A stretch of DNA of 54,264 nucleotides from Phytophthora quininea (lineage: Eukaryota; Oomycota; Peronosporomycetes; Peronosporales; Peronosporaceae). The stretch's first letter is position 1; every line of letters starts with the position of its first letter. This document shows, piece by piece, positions 1 to 10,432 of this stretch. The notes under the pieces are model-generated. The model worked only from the letters and a program-made list of their open reading frames with translations, was not told the origin of the DNA and made no database searches. The DNA lies in NCBI GenBank assembly GCA_011947345.1, contig JAAVTG010000808.1, positions 1-54,264 on the forward strand, given 5' to 3'. A program made the translations under genes and the position numbers.

Positions 1-1276
1 GAGTTGGTGGACGAACTGGATGCCGTGGCCGTAGAAGGCGCCACCCTCGATAGCAGGATTGATTTCATTGGTGGCGAACAGACCGGTGAGCAGGCCGCCC
101 ATGAATCCACCGCAGCCGTGGATGCCGAACGAGTCGAGGGTGTCGTCGTACCGCAGCACGTTCTTCATGTGAACCGCGCCAAATCCGGTCGCGGCACCGA
201 CCACGCCGAAAATCACCGCCGCCCAAGGATACACGAAAGCACATCCAGGTGTAATGGCGACAAGTCCAGCGACGGCGCCACTGACGGCACCGCAAGGATC
301 AAACTTCTTATGGAATGCAAATTCGAGCGCTGTCCAAGTCAGGAACCCCGCACACGGGGCAAGGTGCGTATTGATGGCAGCAATAGCAGCGATCCCGTCG
401 GCAGCACCTTCCGAGCCAGCGTTGAAGCCGAACCAGCCGAACCAAAGCAGCGTAGCGCCGATCATCACCAGCGGCACGTTGTGGGGCTTCACCGGTTCAT
501 TGTGGTTGTAGCGCTTGCCCACAACAATGGCGGCAACGAGAGCTCCGAAGCCGCTTGATACGTGGATGACAGTTCCGCCAGCAAAGTCGAGTGAGCCCAT
601 CTTGCCTTCCCAACCGAGAGCAGTGACCTTCCAATTCTCGTCCAGTTTCAAGACCACATCCAGCGAGCGAGCGGGTCGTACACCAACGACGTCCATAGCA
701 GAATGAACAGCAGATAGCTGCCGAACTTCATGCGACCGACAATGCCGCCGCTAATCAAAGCGGGGGTGATCATGGCGAATTGCGTCTGGAAGAAGGCGAA
801 TAAGATGTGTGGGATGCCGCCGCCGTAGGTGCTGCTGGCAATCACGCCGACGTCATTGTAGCCCGCCCACTGGAAAATGCCGTCCGAGCTGAAGCACGCC
901 GAGTATCCGAACGCGAAGAACTGGATGGAGACCAGCGCCATGCTCACGAACGACATCATCATGGTGTTGGAGGCCATTTCTTCGCCCGCGAGGCCCGCGT
1001 AGAAGAAGGCGACGCCCGGCGTCATGAGCATGACGAGTGCGCTGGCCATGAGCATCCAGGCTGTGTTACCGGAGTCGATGGCGGTGTCGTAGGAATTGCC
1101 GGCCTTCTGTCCGCGGGACGCGTAGTTGATGCATTCCTTGGTGTCGGTGTCAAAGTACTGCGAGGCATCGCAGGTCGAAGTGTTTTGGGCCCCGACGACG
1201 ACGAAACCGAGCGCGAGTAGTGCGGTTGCAGGGATTGCTACTCGCCCAGCGACGGGAGTTGTCGGAGACTGAGCAT
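1..1276 (-). CDS. Ammonium transporter (AMT/Mep/Rh family), copy A, 3' end outside window
   Basis: Multi-pass plasma-membrane ammonium transporter. The minus strand encodes a hydrophobic leader, a Cys-containing extracellular N-terminus, the pore-family block GNTAWMLMASALVMLMTPGV, a FFYAGLAGE segment, the family signature DFAGGTVIH with a pore His, and DDTLDSFGIHGCGG with the second His. It stops at the window edge about 100 residues short of copies B and C. The ATG at 1274-1276 lies in another frame from the leader. A missing base in the GGG run at 1244-1246 would join them. A second break near 649-652 (TGA after WMWS) is also mended by one base. Both look like sequence errors because the flanking protein is fully conserved. 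It lies head-to-head with copy B, with the decayed copy between them. Family assignment is certain; integrity is not. Confidence 0.9.
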
Positions 1277-1337
1277 TGTATCACTGAGCGCCGAGTTGTT
1301 CTTGAGTCAGTCGGGTGCTGCTTGGTCGGGCTGCGGC

Positions 1338-1354
1338 GAATCGAAAAGTGAGAG
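1338..1354 (-). promoter_or_regulatory. Possible initiator element of AMT copy A
   Basis: The minus strand reads CTCTCACTTTTCGATTC about 65-80 bp upstream of the ATG. It resembles the oomycete initiator (TCATTYYNCAWTTT) with one mismatch in the core. A similar TCACTTCGCAACTT lies upstream of copy B. Assigned by motif resemblance only. Confidence 0.3.
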
Positions 1355-2329
1355 GTTGCGATCCGTGTTTGTTGCGACTCTGCTCGCAGCGCTGCAGATG
1401 ATGAGTTTGAAACGCCTTGCACGCAACCACAAGAACTGCAGGACTTGTGGCATCTGGCAGCCTCGAGGGTTAAGGGCAGGATGTGTTGGGCCGGAAAAGG
1501 AGGCGGCACTTGGGAGCATCGATCTTGTCGAGGTTGGCAAGCTGCTATTATAATGGCAAGGACATTCCAATAGGAATCGTCATGAGTTGTACTTGGCGTG
1601 GCCCCAATCTTTCCGTTTTAACAAATAATTTCAACGTTGTTAAATGCTCTATGTGCTGAATGCCAAGGCAAAACATCGCGATGCAAGCGGATGCTGAAAC
1701 ACCACCACCGCAGGGCTAACCTGCTGCTGGACTGGTCGAAAACGAATGACTACTTCAGTGGTCGTCGGCACCACATTTGAGACTCGTCTTGCAAGACTGA
1801 GGGGACCATTTCAAGGTTTCTTGTCGTGCCGATGACTCAACAGGACCGCCATATGCATCGCACTCGGGCCAAACAGCTCCATATTTCGTCAGGCCAGAAA
1901 GCGTCGTTGCAGTGCACTTCCAACGCTGCTGTCGACGCGCGTCATGACACGGCCCGACTAGCCAATAGTGAGACCGCATCGGCGGAAATCAGGCGACGTG
2001 GCGGGCGACGTCACCACAGACTTGGCTACACTTTTCACCTGCTGAAACGCTGGCCCCAAGGTCTCACACGAAAGCACCTTGCACATGGTTGCCGCCATCG
2101 CTGTCACTACTAGTGGCAGTTTGTTGCAGCTCGGAAAAGATAGCAGTGCTGGCGATTCGCCCGGCTACCAGCAAACTCATGGCAACTTGTATATATCGCG
2201 TGGGTTCTTCAGTCAAGTGCGACGACAACGTGAATTCGCAGGGGGCTTCACTCTGCGGCGCTCACAAGTTACTTGCACTCATTTTCGCCGCCGTCCCAGC
2301 ACAAGACAGTTTGAGCTCCACCGACATGA
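1355..2329. other. Intergenic, no gene recognised
   Basis: Only short overlapping ORFs with no family resemblance are seen here. The stretch separates AMT copy A from the decayed AMT copy and must hold the upstream sequences of copy A. No repeat or RNA gene was recognised. Confidence 0.4.
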
Positions 2330-2960
2330 AGTGCGTCCATGCTTGCGCAAGGACGGCGACGCCCACAACGCCGGGCGTCACCTTCTTCTACGCCGGCCTC
2401 ACCAGCGAGCAAATGAAATCCAACATCCTGTCGTTCGTGAGAATGGCGGCATTGATTTCTTCGTGTTTGGCGCTCGGACGTCATTTGCCAGTGGCAACGA
2501 CGTGGGCTGCTAGCGGCAATCACGGAAACGGTATCCCACATGCCTTCTTCCATACGCGATTCGCCATGGTGACCCCACATGCTCCGTGCACCCTCGACCG
2601 AAGATCACCGCCGTCCCTGCCACCGCCGGGCTCATGGTGACGTACTAGTACCAGCACGAATCCCAAGGCCGTCCAGGCGAGAATCCAGCGGAGTTGGCGT
2701 GGCAACAGGCTTCGGTGGCGTCCACCTGAAGGACTTCCTGCGCTGCAATGACACCCTCGACTCGCTCGGCAACCCACGGCTGCGGCGGGATCATGGCCGG
2801 CCAACTTGATCCTGCCGTCGAGGGCACTATAGTGTGTTGCGTTGGGCTTCTTTTTCGTTATGACGATCCTCGTTCTGGTCGTTCTCAAGGTGGGGCTGTA
2901 TCGGACATCGACGTTTCGGCCAGCCTGCTCGCAGGTGCAGCAGTCACGACCAGATGGCAA
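2330..2960 (+). pseudogene. Decayed ammonium transporter copy
   Basis: Three frames of the plus strand hold AMT pieces in the right order. TPGVTFFYAGLTSEQMKSN at about 2370-2420 matches the FFYAGL block. GNGIPHAFFHTRFAMVTP at about 2525-2580 matches the GIPHILYAFFQTQF region. TGFGGVHLKDFLRCNDTLDS at about 2707-2765 matches the TGFSAVHMKNYLRYDDTLDS region. A hydrophobic FFFVMTILVLVVLKVGLY near 2850-2900 matches the last membrane helix. The blocks are much closer together than in copies A-C, so several hundred bases are missing (the DFAGGTVIH signature and the second pore His are gone), and substitutions run throughout. Unlike the single-base breaks elsewhere, this is true decay. It probably arose by tandem duplication within the cluster. 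Confidence 0.8.
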
Positions 2961-3776
2961 TTCACAGCCTCTCGGACCCCGTCCGAGTTGACCTCCCGCA
3001 GCAGAGCCCAAACAGAGTAGGGCAGCACAAACCGCTAGTCGATCGATCGGTGGTGCTGACAATTCCACCAGCAACTTTTGCCGAGCTTATCTCGCGAGAA
3101 GTATGGTGTTCTTTTACTGTCCTGTAGAGAGGGATCTGGTTCTTGTAGAGAGGGATGCGACGGTTCGTCAGTCCAATGTATCCATGCCACGTCGCGCGAC
3201 GTCACCTGTTACCTAACGCACGTGCTCACCGCAAGCCACGGAACACATCTCGATGCAGCCTCTGCGGATAGGACTCTGCAGACGCCTCCAAATGCATCAG
3301 CAGCGTCTTGTCGCCGTAGAGCACTGCTATCATGTACTAGCAGTGCCCGCCGACGCCGACATGCGCGTGCAAGCGCTCAAAGGCCCGTCAGAGGTATCTT
3401 TTCGCCGTCGACAACTGGCACTTCAACGCTGAAGTGCTGCGTCTTTTCTGTCCGAGAGCTGCGATGAGCTCCCAAGCTCTGATGCGAGCTCAAGGCCCTG
3501 TCGACATCCAAGCCTCTTGACTATCCTGGTGTTGATCCTGCGCTGCCGTCCACGTTGCTCGCCATCCACAGGATTCCGGTGCTATTCTCGCGCGAGTCGC
3601 AGCGCCCCGTTGTTTAGCGCCTTCGCCGACGCCTTTGCCGCCCGGACTCCAAAGCCACTCGACCAAAGTTGCCGCGCCTCATCCCCGCCGGTGGTGTATC
3701 AAAAACTCCTTTTCCCTACAAACCTACACTCCCCTGTCGCTCTTCGACGTCAGCTTCGCCTCGTTAGACCCCGCCT
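2961..3776. other. Intergenic, upstream region of AMT copy B
   Basis: No coding sequence or RNA gene is recognised. An open frame continuous with copy B extends upstream to about 3517, but its N-terminal part is Ser/Arg/Pro-rich, unlike copies A and C, and precedes a good start context at 3838. I treat it as untranslated. Confidence 0.4.
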
Positions 3777-3791
3777 CTCACTTCGCAACTT
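3777..3791 (+). promoter_or_regulatory. Possible initiator of AMT copy B
   Basis: CTCACTTCGCAACTT lies 47-61 bp upstream of the ATG and matches the oomycete initiator consensus (TCATTYYNCAWTTT) at most positions. The similar position and sequence upstream of copy A support it. Motif evidence only. Confidence 0.35.
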
Positions 3792-3837
3792 GCCGCCTCC
3801 AGCTCAAGCTTCGAATCTCTCCGCTCTTGTCGCCACC

Positions 3838-5376
3838 ATGACGTGGCGATCCCAGGCGGCGCTGCTGTGCGCGCTCTCAGTGCTGGCCGTGGCCTCCGCC
3901 CAAAGCGGCTCCAGCTCCAGCTCGCTCGCCCTGCTTGGTCTCGCAGTACCGAGACCAAACCACCAACGAGTGCGTCACCTACGCGAACCAAGGCATCAAG
4001 GCCAGCACCGACTTCGAGCAGGCCATCGACTCGGGCAACACGGCGTGGATGCTGGCGTCCAGTGCGCTGGTGATGATCATGACCCCGGCGTGGCCTTCTT
4101 CTACGCCGGACTCGCCGGCGAGGACATGGCCTCCAACACCATGATGATGTCATTCGTGAGCATGGCGCTGGTCTCCATCCAGTTCTGGGCCTTCGGCTAC
4201 TCGGCGGCCTTCGCTCGCACGGCATCTTCGGCTGGGCGGGCTACAACAACGTGCGGGAGATCGCCAGCGGCACGTACGGCACGGGCATCCCACATCCTGT
4301 ACGCCTTCTTCCAGACGCAGTTTGCCACCATCACACCGGCGTTGCTGAGCGGCGGCATTGTCGGCCGCATGAAGTTCGGGTCCTACCTGCTCTTCATCTT
4401 CCTCTGGACGTGCCTCGTCTACGACCCGCTCGCCCACTGGATGTGGTCGCTCAAGCTGGACGACACCTGGACGGTCACTGCGCTCGGCTGGGAAGGCAAG
4501 ATGGGCTCGCTCGACTTTGCCGGCGGCACCGTCATCCATATCTCCAGCGGATTCGGCGCACTCGCTGCGGCGCTGATCGTCGGCAAGAGATACAACCACG
4601 GAGACCCCGTCAAGCCCCACAACGTGCCGCTGGTGATGATCGGCGCCACGTTGCTCTGGTTCGGCTGGTTCGGCTTCAACGCCGGCTCGGCGGGCGCTGC
4701 CGACGGCATCGCTGCTACTGCGGCCATTAACACGCACTTGGCTCCGTCCGCGGGCTTCCTCACGTGGGTGGGCCTCGAGTTCGCCATGTACAAGAAGTTC
4801 GACCCGTGCGGCGCTGCAAGTGGCGCTGTGGCTGGTCTGGTCGCCATCACCCCTGGCTGCGGCTACGTGTACCCGTGGGCCTCGGTCATCTTCGGCATCT
4901 TGGGAGCTGTCACGGGCTTCTCGGCCGTGCACATGAAGAACTACTTGCGGTACGACGACACGCTGGACTCGTTCGCCATCCACGGGTGCGCTGGCGTCAT
5001 GGGCGGCCTGTTGACGGGTCTGTTCGCCACGTCCGAGGTGAACTCGACCATCGAGGGCGGCGCCTTCTACGGCAACGGCATCCAATTCGTACACCAGTTG
5101 GTGTCGCAGTGCGTGGCTGCTGCCTACTCGTTCGTGGTGACGGTGATCATCCTGATGGTGCTCAAGTACACGATCGGACTTCGCGTGGACGAGGAGAAGG
5201 AGGTGAACGGCATCGACGTGTCGTACCACGGCGGTCTGGCCTACGACTACAGCGCGCAGGAGCACACCGGCCCCGTCGCGAAGGTCGCCAACCCGCCCGC
5301 CGGTGACTTTGCCAGCATGATGACGCCGAGCGTTACGCGGGACTCAACACAGAAGGAGCCCATTATGAATGTTTAA
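3838..5376 (+). CDS. Ammonium transporter (AMT/Mep/Rh family), copy B
   Basis: Ammonium channel/transporter of about 514 residues once frame breaks are allowed for. The start GCCACCATGACG has a strong context and opens a cleavable-looking leader (MTWRSQAALLCALSVLAVAS). It is followed by TTNECVTYANQG, GNTAWMLASSALVMIMTP, FFYAGLAGEDMASN, DFAGGTVIHISSGFGALAAA with a pore His, LWFGWFGFNAGS, and DDTLDSFAIHGCAGVMGG with the second His. The tail includes DVSYHGGLAYDY, shared with copy C. Four frame breaks occur, near 3930, 4085 (CCGG for CCGGG), 4217 (GC for GGC) and 4293 (CACA shortened to CA). The protein matches the family on either side of each one, so they look like sequence errors. The 3' two thirds is one clean frame to the stop. 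Confidence 0.92.
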   Translation: MTWRSQAALLCALSVLAVASAQSGSSSSSLALLGLAVPRPNHQRVRHLREPRHQGQHRLRAGHRLGQHGVDAGVQCAGDDHDPGVAFFYAGLAGEDMASNTMMMSFVSMALVSIQFWAFGYSAAFARTASSAGRATTTCGRSPAARTARASHILYAFFQTQFATITPALLSGGIVGRMKFGSYLLFIFLWTCLVYDPLAHWMWSLKLDDTWTVTALGWEGKMGSLDFAGGTVIHISSGFGALAAALIVGKRYNHGDPVKPHNVPLVMIGATLLWFGWFGFNAGSAGAADGIAATAAINTHLAPSAGFLTWVGLEFAMYKKFDPCGAASGAVAGLVAITPGCGYVYPWASVIFGILGAVTGFSAVHMKNYLRYDDTLDSFAIHGCAGVMGGLLTGLFATSEVNSTIEGGAFYGNGIQFVHQLVSQCVAAAYSFVVTVIILMVLKYTIGLRVDEEKEVNGIDVSYHGGLAYDYSAQEHTGPVAKVANPPAGDFASMMTPSVTRDSTQKEPIMNV

Positions 5377-6250
5377 GCGAGGGCGCTGCGGATGGTGCGC
5401 TCTAACGAGGAAAGCCCGCCGACTCTTTCTGCAGGAGGAAACAGCAGTGTCTTAGATTGAGAGTGCGTGCACAGCGTGCGGAAAATGTATAGCAGGCTTT
5501 CGTTTCGCTGGCTTTCATGTGAATGCTCAACGCCGCTAGGAATTGCAGGATTCCGCTGGACAATGCAATTGCTGGGGGGTCCTATACAGTGCACGCAGTT
5601 GACAATGGTTTACACCACACTGCTGCTATAATATAAGCACATCATAATCGAGCTCGATTATGGGGAGCCACAAATCGTCAACACGGGAAACATATTCCCA
5701 ACGCTTGAGGGATTTGCTTTCATGTTTCACTCTTTGCCAAAGAAGCTCTGGCGTTCTCCATTCAGTTGGCAATCAATGATGACTTGCAGTGCTTAACGCC
5801 GGATCCGCCGTAAACCTCACCGCTACCATTGGCAATTCCTGTGGCGCCCAATTACACACTGAGCAACGATTCCCGAGCTGGAAGCTGGAGCAAAGCATTT
5901 TGATGCAGAATACGCCCAGCGTTCGTAATCTCGCATTTGTGCACACCGGTTGGACCAAGGTGCATAGCATCGCTAGGGCTCAGCTCATCTGCTCTTGAGC
6001 TGGTGAACAAGCCCCCCTTTTTCAGTTTCCAACTTTCCAGCCCGATGGCAGGCCACTTCGACGAATGCAGCGCCTTTGTGCTGACCCAAGCGAGACTGAG
6101 CGACTGTGTCATCGGCCATGTGCTCCGCGCGGTCGAGTGCACGACTACAGCAGCAGCGGCTTTGAGGTGGCTTCTTCGCGCCCTCCAGCTCTACCCAGTC
6201 ACGGTGCAAAGACTTCGTTGGCTAAAGAGCCCGCGACGCGACTAGCGACG
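5377..6250. other. Intergenic between AMT copy B and the bZIP gene
   Basis: No conserved ORF or RNA gene recognised. The first part should be the 3' flank of the transporter and the last part the promoter or 5' leader of the bZIP gene. The bZIP frame is open back to about 6065, so a more upstream start cannot be excluded. Confidence 0.4.
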
Positions 6251-7037
6251 ATGAAAAGGCCAAGCTCCTGGCCAAAAAAGGCTATCCGACGAGAACAACT
6301 TCGACAGAGTCAAGCTCGCTTCCGACAAAAGCAGCGCGATCTCCAGCAGCAGCAAGAACAGCGGCTGGGACAACAATTGCACCAGTTACGCACTTCGATT
6401 CAAGAGGTGAAGCTGCAGCGACAGCGCCTTCTGCTTCGAGGCAAGTCCAAGCCAAGTCCATGGTGCATCGTGAGCGAAGTGCTGCGCCTTATCGAAACGA
6501 GTTTCGAGTCCCCGTGGTGTGCAGGTAGCATCGAAGACATGCAGAGCCACCCTGTCGTCCGCAGGAGTCTACGGAGTCTGCAAACGCTCTTCTTGCCCAG
6601 CGTGGCAATGGGGGAACTGCGTGGCTTTAACGCTTTAACGGAGCAGTTGCGACGGTACGTTTTGTGCTTCGGTGACCAGCGCATCGAGGTAGAACGAATT
6701 GAACCAGTGGCCCCGGGCGTAGCGAGCTCGTATGATGCTGAGTGTGTCGGTAACCGAGTCGTCGCTGAAGAATATTTTCCCACAACCCAAAGACGGCGAT
6801 GGCATCGAGGACGGCTATCGATCGCTTAGGGAACAACTACTGGGTCAGCGCCTCCACTGCAGCGGCGCCATCAACTTCTTGCTCAACGAGAACAACGGCT
6901 GTGTGGAACGCCTAGAGGTGACGATCGGCTGGTGGGCAGCACTGTGTCAAGCATTAGGGAACCCAAGTGATGCTGCTTGCGTATTTGGACGAGCGCGGGT
7001 TAGCTCAGAAGGTGTAATTGGCGACATGACCGAATAG
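6251..7037 (+). CDS. bZIP transcription factor, oomycete type with altered basic region
   Basis: Nuclear DNA-binding protein of about 260 residues. Starting at the ATG at 6251, residues about 10-30 form a basic region (RREQLRQSQARFRQKQR), followed by a Gln-rich coiled coil with Leu at heptad-like spacing and ending LQRQRLLLRG. Aligned to the canonical NxxAAxxSR core, the invariant Asn is replaced by Leu. The C-terminal part (LKNIFPQ, LLGQRLHCSGAINF, LGNPSDAACVFGRARVS) matches the conserved tail of oomycete bZIP proteins. That tail lies in a different frame. The switch must fall between about 6722 and 6760 and equals one extra or two missing bases; I cannot tell error from mutation. Family call firm, start and exact junction not. 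Confidence 0.75.
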
Positions 7038-7418
7038 CTCGCAATAGTTGTCAAGGTGTTGGCGATATCGACTCGGCGCTCTCGGCGGAACACACCGCAC
7101 GTCACATTGCAACTTGCTTTCCATCGTCGCCATTGACAACACCGCTGCTGCTGGCGATCAGCCAGCGGAATCCAAGCCCAACGCGTCTTCATGGTTTACA
7201 TTGATTTGTTGCTGCGTGGTTGCTGGTAGTTGCCGGACTATGAGCAGCGGCAAGACGAATACTAGTACTACGTAGTAACAAACAAACACGTTCGAGTTAT
7301 TAAAATGTGCGCTCGCCTTCTTCATAAAGACGCTGCTCGAGTTCTGAGTTTGACGTTGCCTTTATTCCGACACAGGTTTGTTAGGCTGTTCGATAGGTAC
7401 TCATAATTGACTGCCGAC
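7038..7418. other. Intergenic between the bZIP gene and OMA1
   Basis: No gene recognised. It should hold the 3' flank of the bZIP gene and the promoter of the metalloprotease. No clear initiator motif was found. Confidence 0.4.
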
Positions 7419-8931
7419 ATGGGTTGGGCGGAGCTCTTCCGCCGAGGGCGAGCGTCCGTTCCCGACCACAGCTGGAGCGTCTTCGGGCCCAAGGTGGCGC
7501 TGCGCAGCGTGCACCCGGTGGAGAAGCTGAAGGTGCGGAGGTTCCCGCACCTGAACTTGGTCCAGACGCGTACGTTTTGTGGCATATCCAGCCTGTCATC
7601 TCCTCTCTGATCGACATGTGAGTGCTTTGCGTTTGCAGACGTTCGGCCGTCCAAGCTGCAGACAGAGGTGCAGTAAATGAAGCCGCCTGAATGTGAGGGT
7701 AGATTTTGGACTGAGGTTGTCTTGCCATGTCGTCTTGAACGCTGTGCCAGCTCATGCGGTGGGGCACGGTGGTGGGCGTGACGGCGGCCACGTACCAGTT
7801 CCTCACCAACTTGCACACCGTCCCCATCACGGGCCGTACGCAGGTCGTGGTGCTGTCCAGGGAGGAGGAATGTGTACGTACAGTCTACCGTGCAGTCGCC
7901 TTGGTCTCTGCTAACTACAACAACATTGCTTGGAATCCAGGAACTAGGCAACAAGACGGCAGAAGAAGAGCTGGCAGGCGCGAAAACCATCGAGGACGGA
8001 CCTCAGCTGCAGTTGTGTCTGGACGTAGCCACGTACGTCCTCCTCAACATGTTGCCAAGACACCGCTAACCTTTTCTGCATCGACAGTCGACTGGTGAGC
8101 GTGAGCGAGCACTTGTTCCCTCGAGAGTACGACTGGCGAGTCTGGCTGGTGGACAATCCGTCCTCCGCCAACGCTTGCTGCGCTCCCGGCGGGAAGATCA
8201 TCGTGCAGACGGGGATCTTGGACCTCATCGAGTTCGCGGTGCAGAAAGGAATTTGCCGCAGCAAGCACGACGCGCTGGCGGTGGTGCTGGCGCACGAGAT
8301 CGGCCACGCGCTGGCGCGTCACACGGCCGAGTCCATGAGCATGCTGCCGCTGCTGGTGCTGCAGACGATTCTGGGCATGGAGAGCCCGCTGCTGCAGTAC
8401 ATCTTCCAGTTCGCCTTCAACCTCCCGTTCAGTCGCACGCAAGAGGCCGAGGCAGATCACATCGGCATCATGCTGCTTGCCAGCGCGTGCTACGACCCTT
8501 CTGAGGCCCCACGGCTCTGGAAGGCCTTCACCGCCTTCTACGCCGACCCGGAGGCTGGCGACGACGCGCTGGACATGGACTTTGACTGGGTGTCCACGCA
8601 CCCGTCCAACCGCAAGCGCGAGCGAGCGCTGGACGCGCTGGTCGAGTCGGCGCTGGAGCTGCAGCGGAGCTCGAGCTGGTGCGCGTTTCTGCAGGAAAAA
8701 GTGCTCGAGATCGTTGGCGCCAACACGGAGGCGGAGCTGCTGCACCACATCCGCGCCGCCATGACGCAGGCTCGAGCCGAGGAAGCCCGCAAGACCAGCG
8801 AGGCTGCGTTGGCGCCACGGCGTCGCAACACCATTGGCACGATCCACGAGCTGGAGAGCCAGGAGATGCTCAAGGTGATCCAGCTCGCGCAGCAGCAGCA
8901 GCAGGCAGCAGCGACCGCAACCAAATCATAG
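7419..8931 (+). CDS. OMA1: OMA1-like M48 zinc metalloprotease, five exons
   Basis: Predicted inner-mitochondrial-membrane metallopeptidase of the OMA1 family, which cleaves membrane proteins in quality control. Splicing 7419-7569, 7639-7667, 7751-7873, 7941-8032 and 8088-8931 gives an uninterrupted 412-residue protein. All introns are GT..AG (69, 83, 67 and 55 nt), and the third carries a CTAAC branch-like site. Exon 3 encodes the OMA1-typical VPITGRTQVVVLSREEE. The zinc site AHEIGHALARH sits near residue 199 and the third ligand in EAEADHIGIMLLA near 251. A conserved DWVSTHPSNRKRE block follows. The C-terminus is Ala/Gln-rich (QQQQQ). The ATG at 7419 is the first in frame. A mitochondrial presequence is not obvious, so an upstream coding exon is possible. 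Confidence 0.92.
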
Positions 8932-9455
8932 ACCCCAGTGAACAACGCCCGAATATCAGAGCCCGTCGGTAGAAACACGTGAAGTGGTCCGCTTCGACAT
9001 GAATGAGGAAGCAGACCCCTTTCGTCCACAGCAACGAGCTGCTGCTGCTGGTGATGTCGCTGGAAGCGCCTGCGACGATGCTGCTTGCTGACATCGAGCA
9101 AACGACGGCAGGGATAAACGGCTGGAAAAGCGCGCACTCTCGATTGCGAGCCGCCATACTCTCTCCGTTTCCTCGCATTTTTGTCTCTGTGATGATGGCA
9201 ATCAAACGCAACACCTCCAGCACACCGCACACGCTTCGAGCTCTTATATATTAAATCGTTTCACATTATTGTACGCATGTGGGGATCGCCTGCGTGGCAG
9301 ACGCGCTAACTGGGGAATCTACATCCTGCCTCGGAATGGAGTGTGTCCGCACAACCATCCTCGGCGTGGGGGTCTGGAAAAACTGTGGCGACGATCGTCT
9401 GCCGGTGCTTGCGCTTATATAGGGAGGAGCTCTGAAAACAACACGCGAGCTGCAG
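8932..9455. other. Intergenic between convergent OMA1 and PX-like genes
   Basis: Both neighbours end here (OMA1 on plus, the PX-like gene on minus), so this is shared 3' flank. No further gene is supported. Confidence 0.4.
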
Positions 9456-9984
9456 CTAGCACACCGAGTCCATGGCCGCAAACTGCTCGCTGAGCGTGCG
9501 GTTGAGCGAGCAGCGCGCCACAGGGTGGTCCAGATCCAGGTCGGCGTCCTCCTGGTTGCCACTGGGCGACGCCAGCTGCTGCTCCAGCTCGGGCGTGAGC
9601 TCGCAAAAGTACTTGCCGTCGCGCACGCTGAGGAAGTCCATGAGGATCTGCACCACGCCGCGCTGGGCGCCGCACTGGGCGATGGCGGCCGGCTCGGCCT
9701 TGCGCAGCAGCACCTCGCCCAGGAAGTCGTCGAGACTGTCCTCGTCGCACACGCGCGCCAGACTGGTGGAGATGCAGGCGGCACACAGCGCAGGGCTCGG
9801 GCTTGCCGCGCACCATGGCGCCGACGAGGCGGAACATGTCGAGCACGCTCTTGAAGTCCTCCTTGCTCTTGTAGAGCGACGTGCGCTTGCCCTTGCAGAA
9901 CACCTGCACCTCGTAGAGCTTGGTGCCGCCCAGCGCGTGCGCGTCCAGCACGTGCGCACTCAGCGAGCACTTGTCCACAGCCAT
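9456..9984 (-). CDS. Small PX-like protein, one frame break
   Basis: A protein of about 175 residues starting MAVDKCSLSAHVLDAHALGG. The segment TKLYEVQVFCKGKRTSLYKS followed by KEDFKSVLDMFRLV resembles the strand and helix of a PX (phosphoinositide-binding) fold, suggesting recruitment to endosomal membranes. That reading is an inference from pattern. The C-terminal half holds SLDDFLGEVLLRKAEPAAIA, a short helical region, and ends AAMDSVC. The frame changes near 9790 (KPEPCA to CAACISTSLARVC), equal to one extra base. Codon use is GC-rich on both sides and the joined protein is plausible, so I favour a sequence error. Convergent with OMA1. No close family recognised beyond the PX-like part. 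Confidence 0.6.
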
Positions 9985-10195
9985 GGCTAGAGCGGGGAGT
10001 GAGGAAGAGATCGAGGCTCGAGACGGAGGCTTGCCACGGAGCTTTGGCAAATGGCAGGCAATGGGACCCGAGAAACGAAAGGCGGCGAGAGGCGGCGAGA
10101 GGCGCTGCTCTCTGCTGTCTTTTCGAGACAAAGGCTTGAACTTTGTATGGAGATCAATTCGAAAACATGTTGACATTTGTATCGGGCAGACGGGG

Positions 10196-10432
10196 ATGAG
10201 GCAGCGCACAGAAGAACTACCCACGGTGGCGACCATCAAAGCAGCGAGATCGGCTCCGCGCTGGGATGACAGCTCGGTCTCCACGGCCGCGTCGACAGCC
10301 AGCGTTGTGCGCACAAGCCGCGAGCGCGAGCTGCATGCACTGCCGTCCGACACCTACGGAGATCCGCTTCGAAAAGAGCCCATCCCGCTGGTGTTACAGT
10401 ACCGGGACGGCGGTTTTGCCACGTCCCATTGA
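10196..10432 (+). CDS. Possible small ORF, 78 aa, unknown
   Basis: The ATG at 10196 opens 78 codons with strongly GC-rich third positions typical of this genome's genes. The product is polar (STAASTASVVRTSRERELHA, then DPLRKEPIPLVLQYRDGG). No signal peptide or membrane segment. It could be a complete small protein or the first exon of a longer gene. It is divergent from the PX-like gene, 211 bp from its start. Not recognised; support is codon use only. Confidence 0.35.
   Translation: MRQRTEELPTVATIKAARSAPRWDDSSVSTAASTASVVRTSRERELHALPSDTYGDPLRKEPIPLVLQYRDGGFATSH

Noticed and set aside
4150..5265. Long minus-strand open frame antisense to AMT copy B
   Set aside because: Same antisense effect as for copy C; no conserved domain.
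6995..7040. tRNA-like GCGGGTTAGCTCAGAAGGT (A-box resemblance)
   Set aside because: It lies inside the conserved C-terminus of the bZIP gene, no B-box GGTTCGANNCC follows at the right distance, and no acceptor stem pairs.
7561..7638. Exon reading on through 7570 into SSLIDM before a GTGAGT donor at 7618
   Set aside because: The donor at 7570 (GTACGT) with acceptor at 7638 gives the frame that joins cleanly to the conserved OMA1 exons; the alternative gives stops.
9985..10353. N-terminal extension of the PX-like protein upstream of MAVDKC
   Set aside because: The open frame continues upstream without good codon use, and the ATG at 9984 has a better context. The overlapping plus strand has better coding character from 10196.
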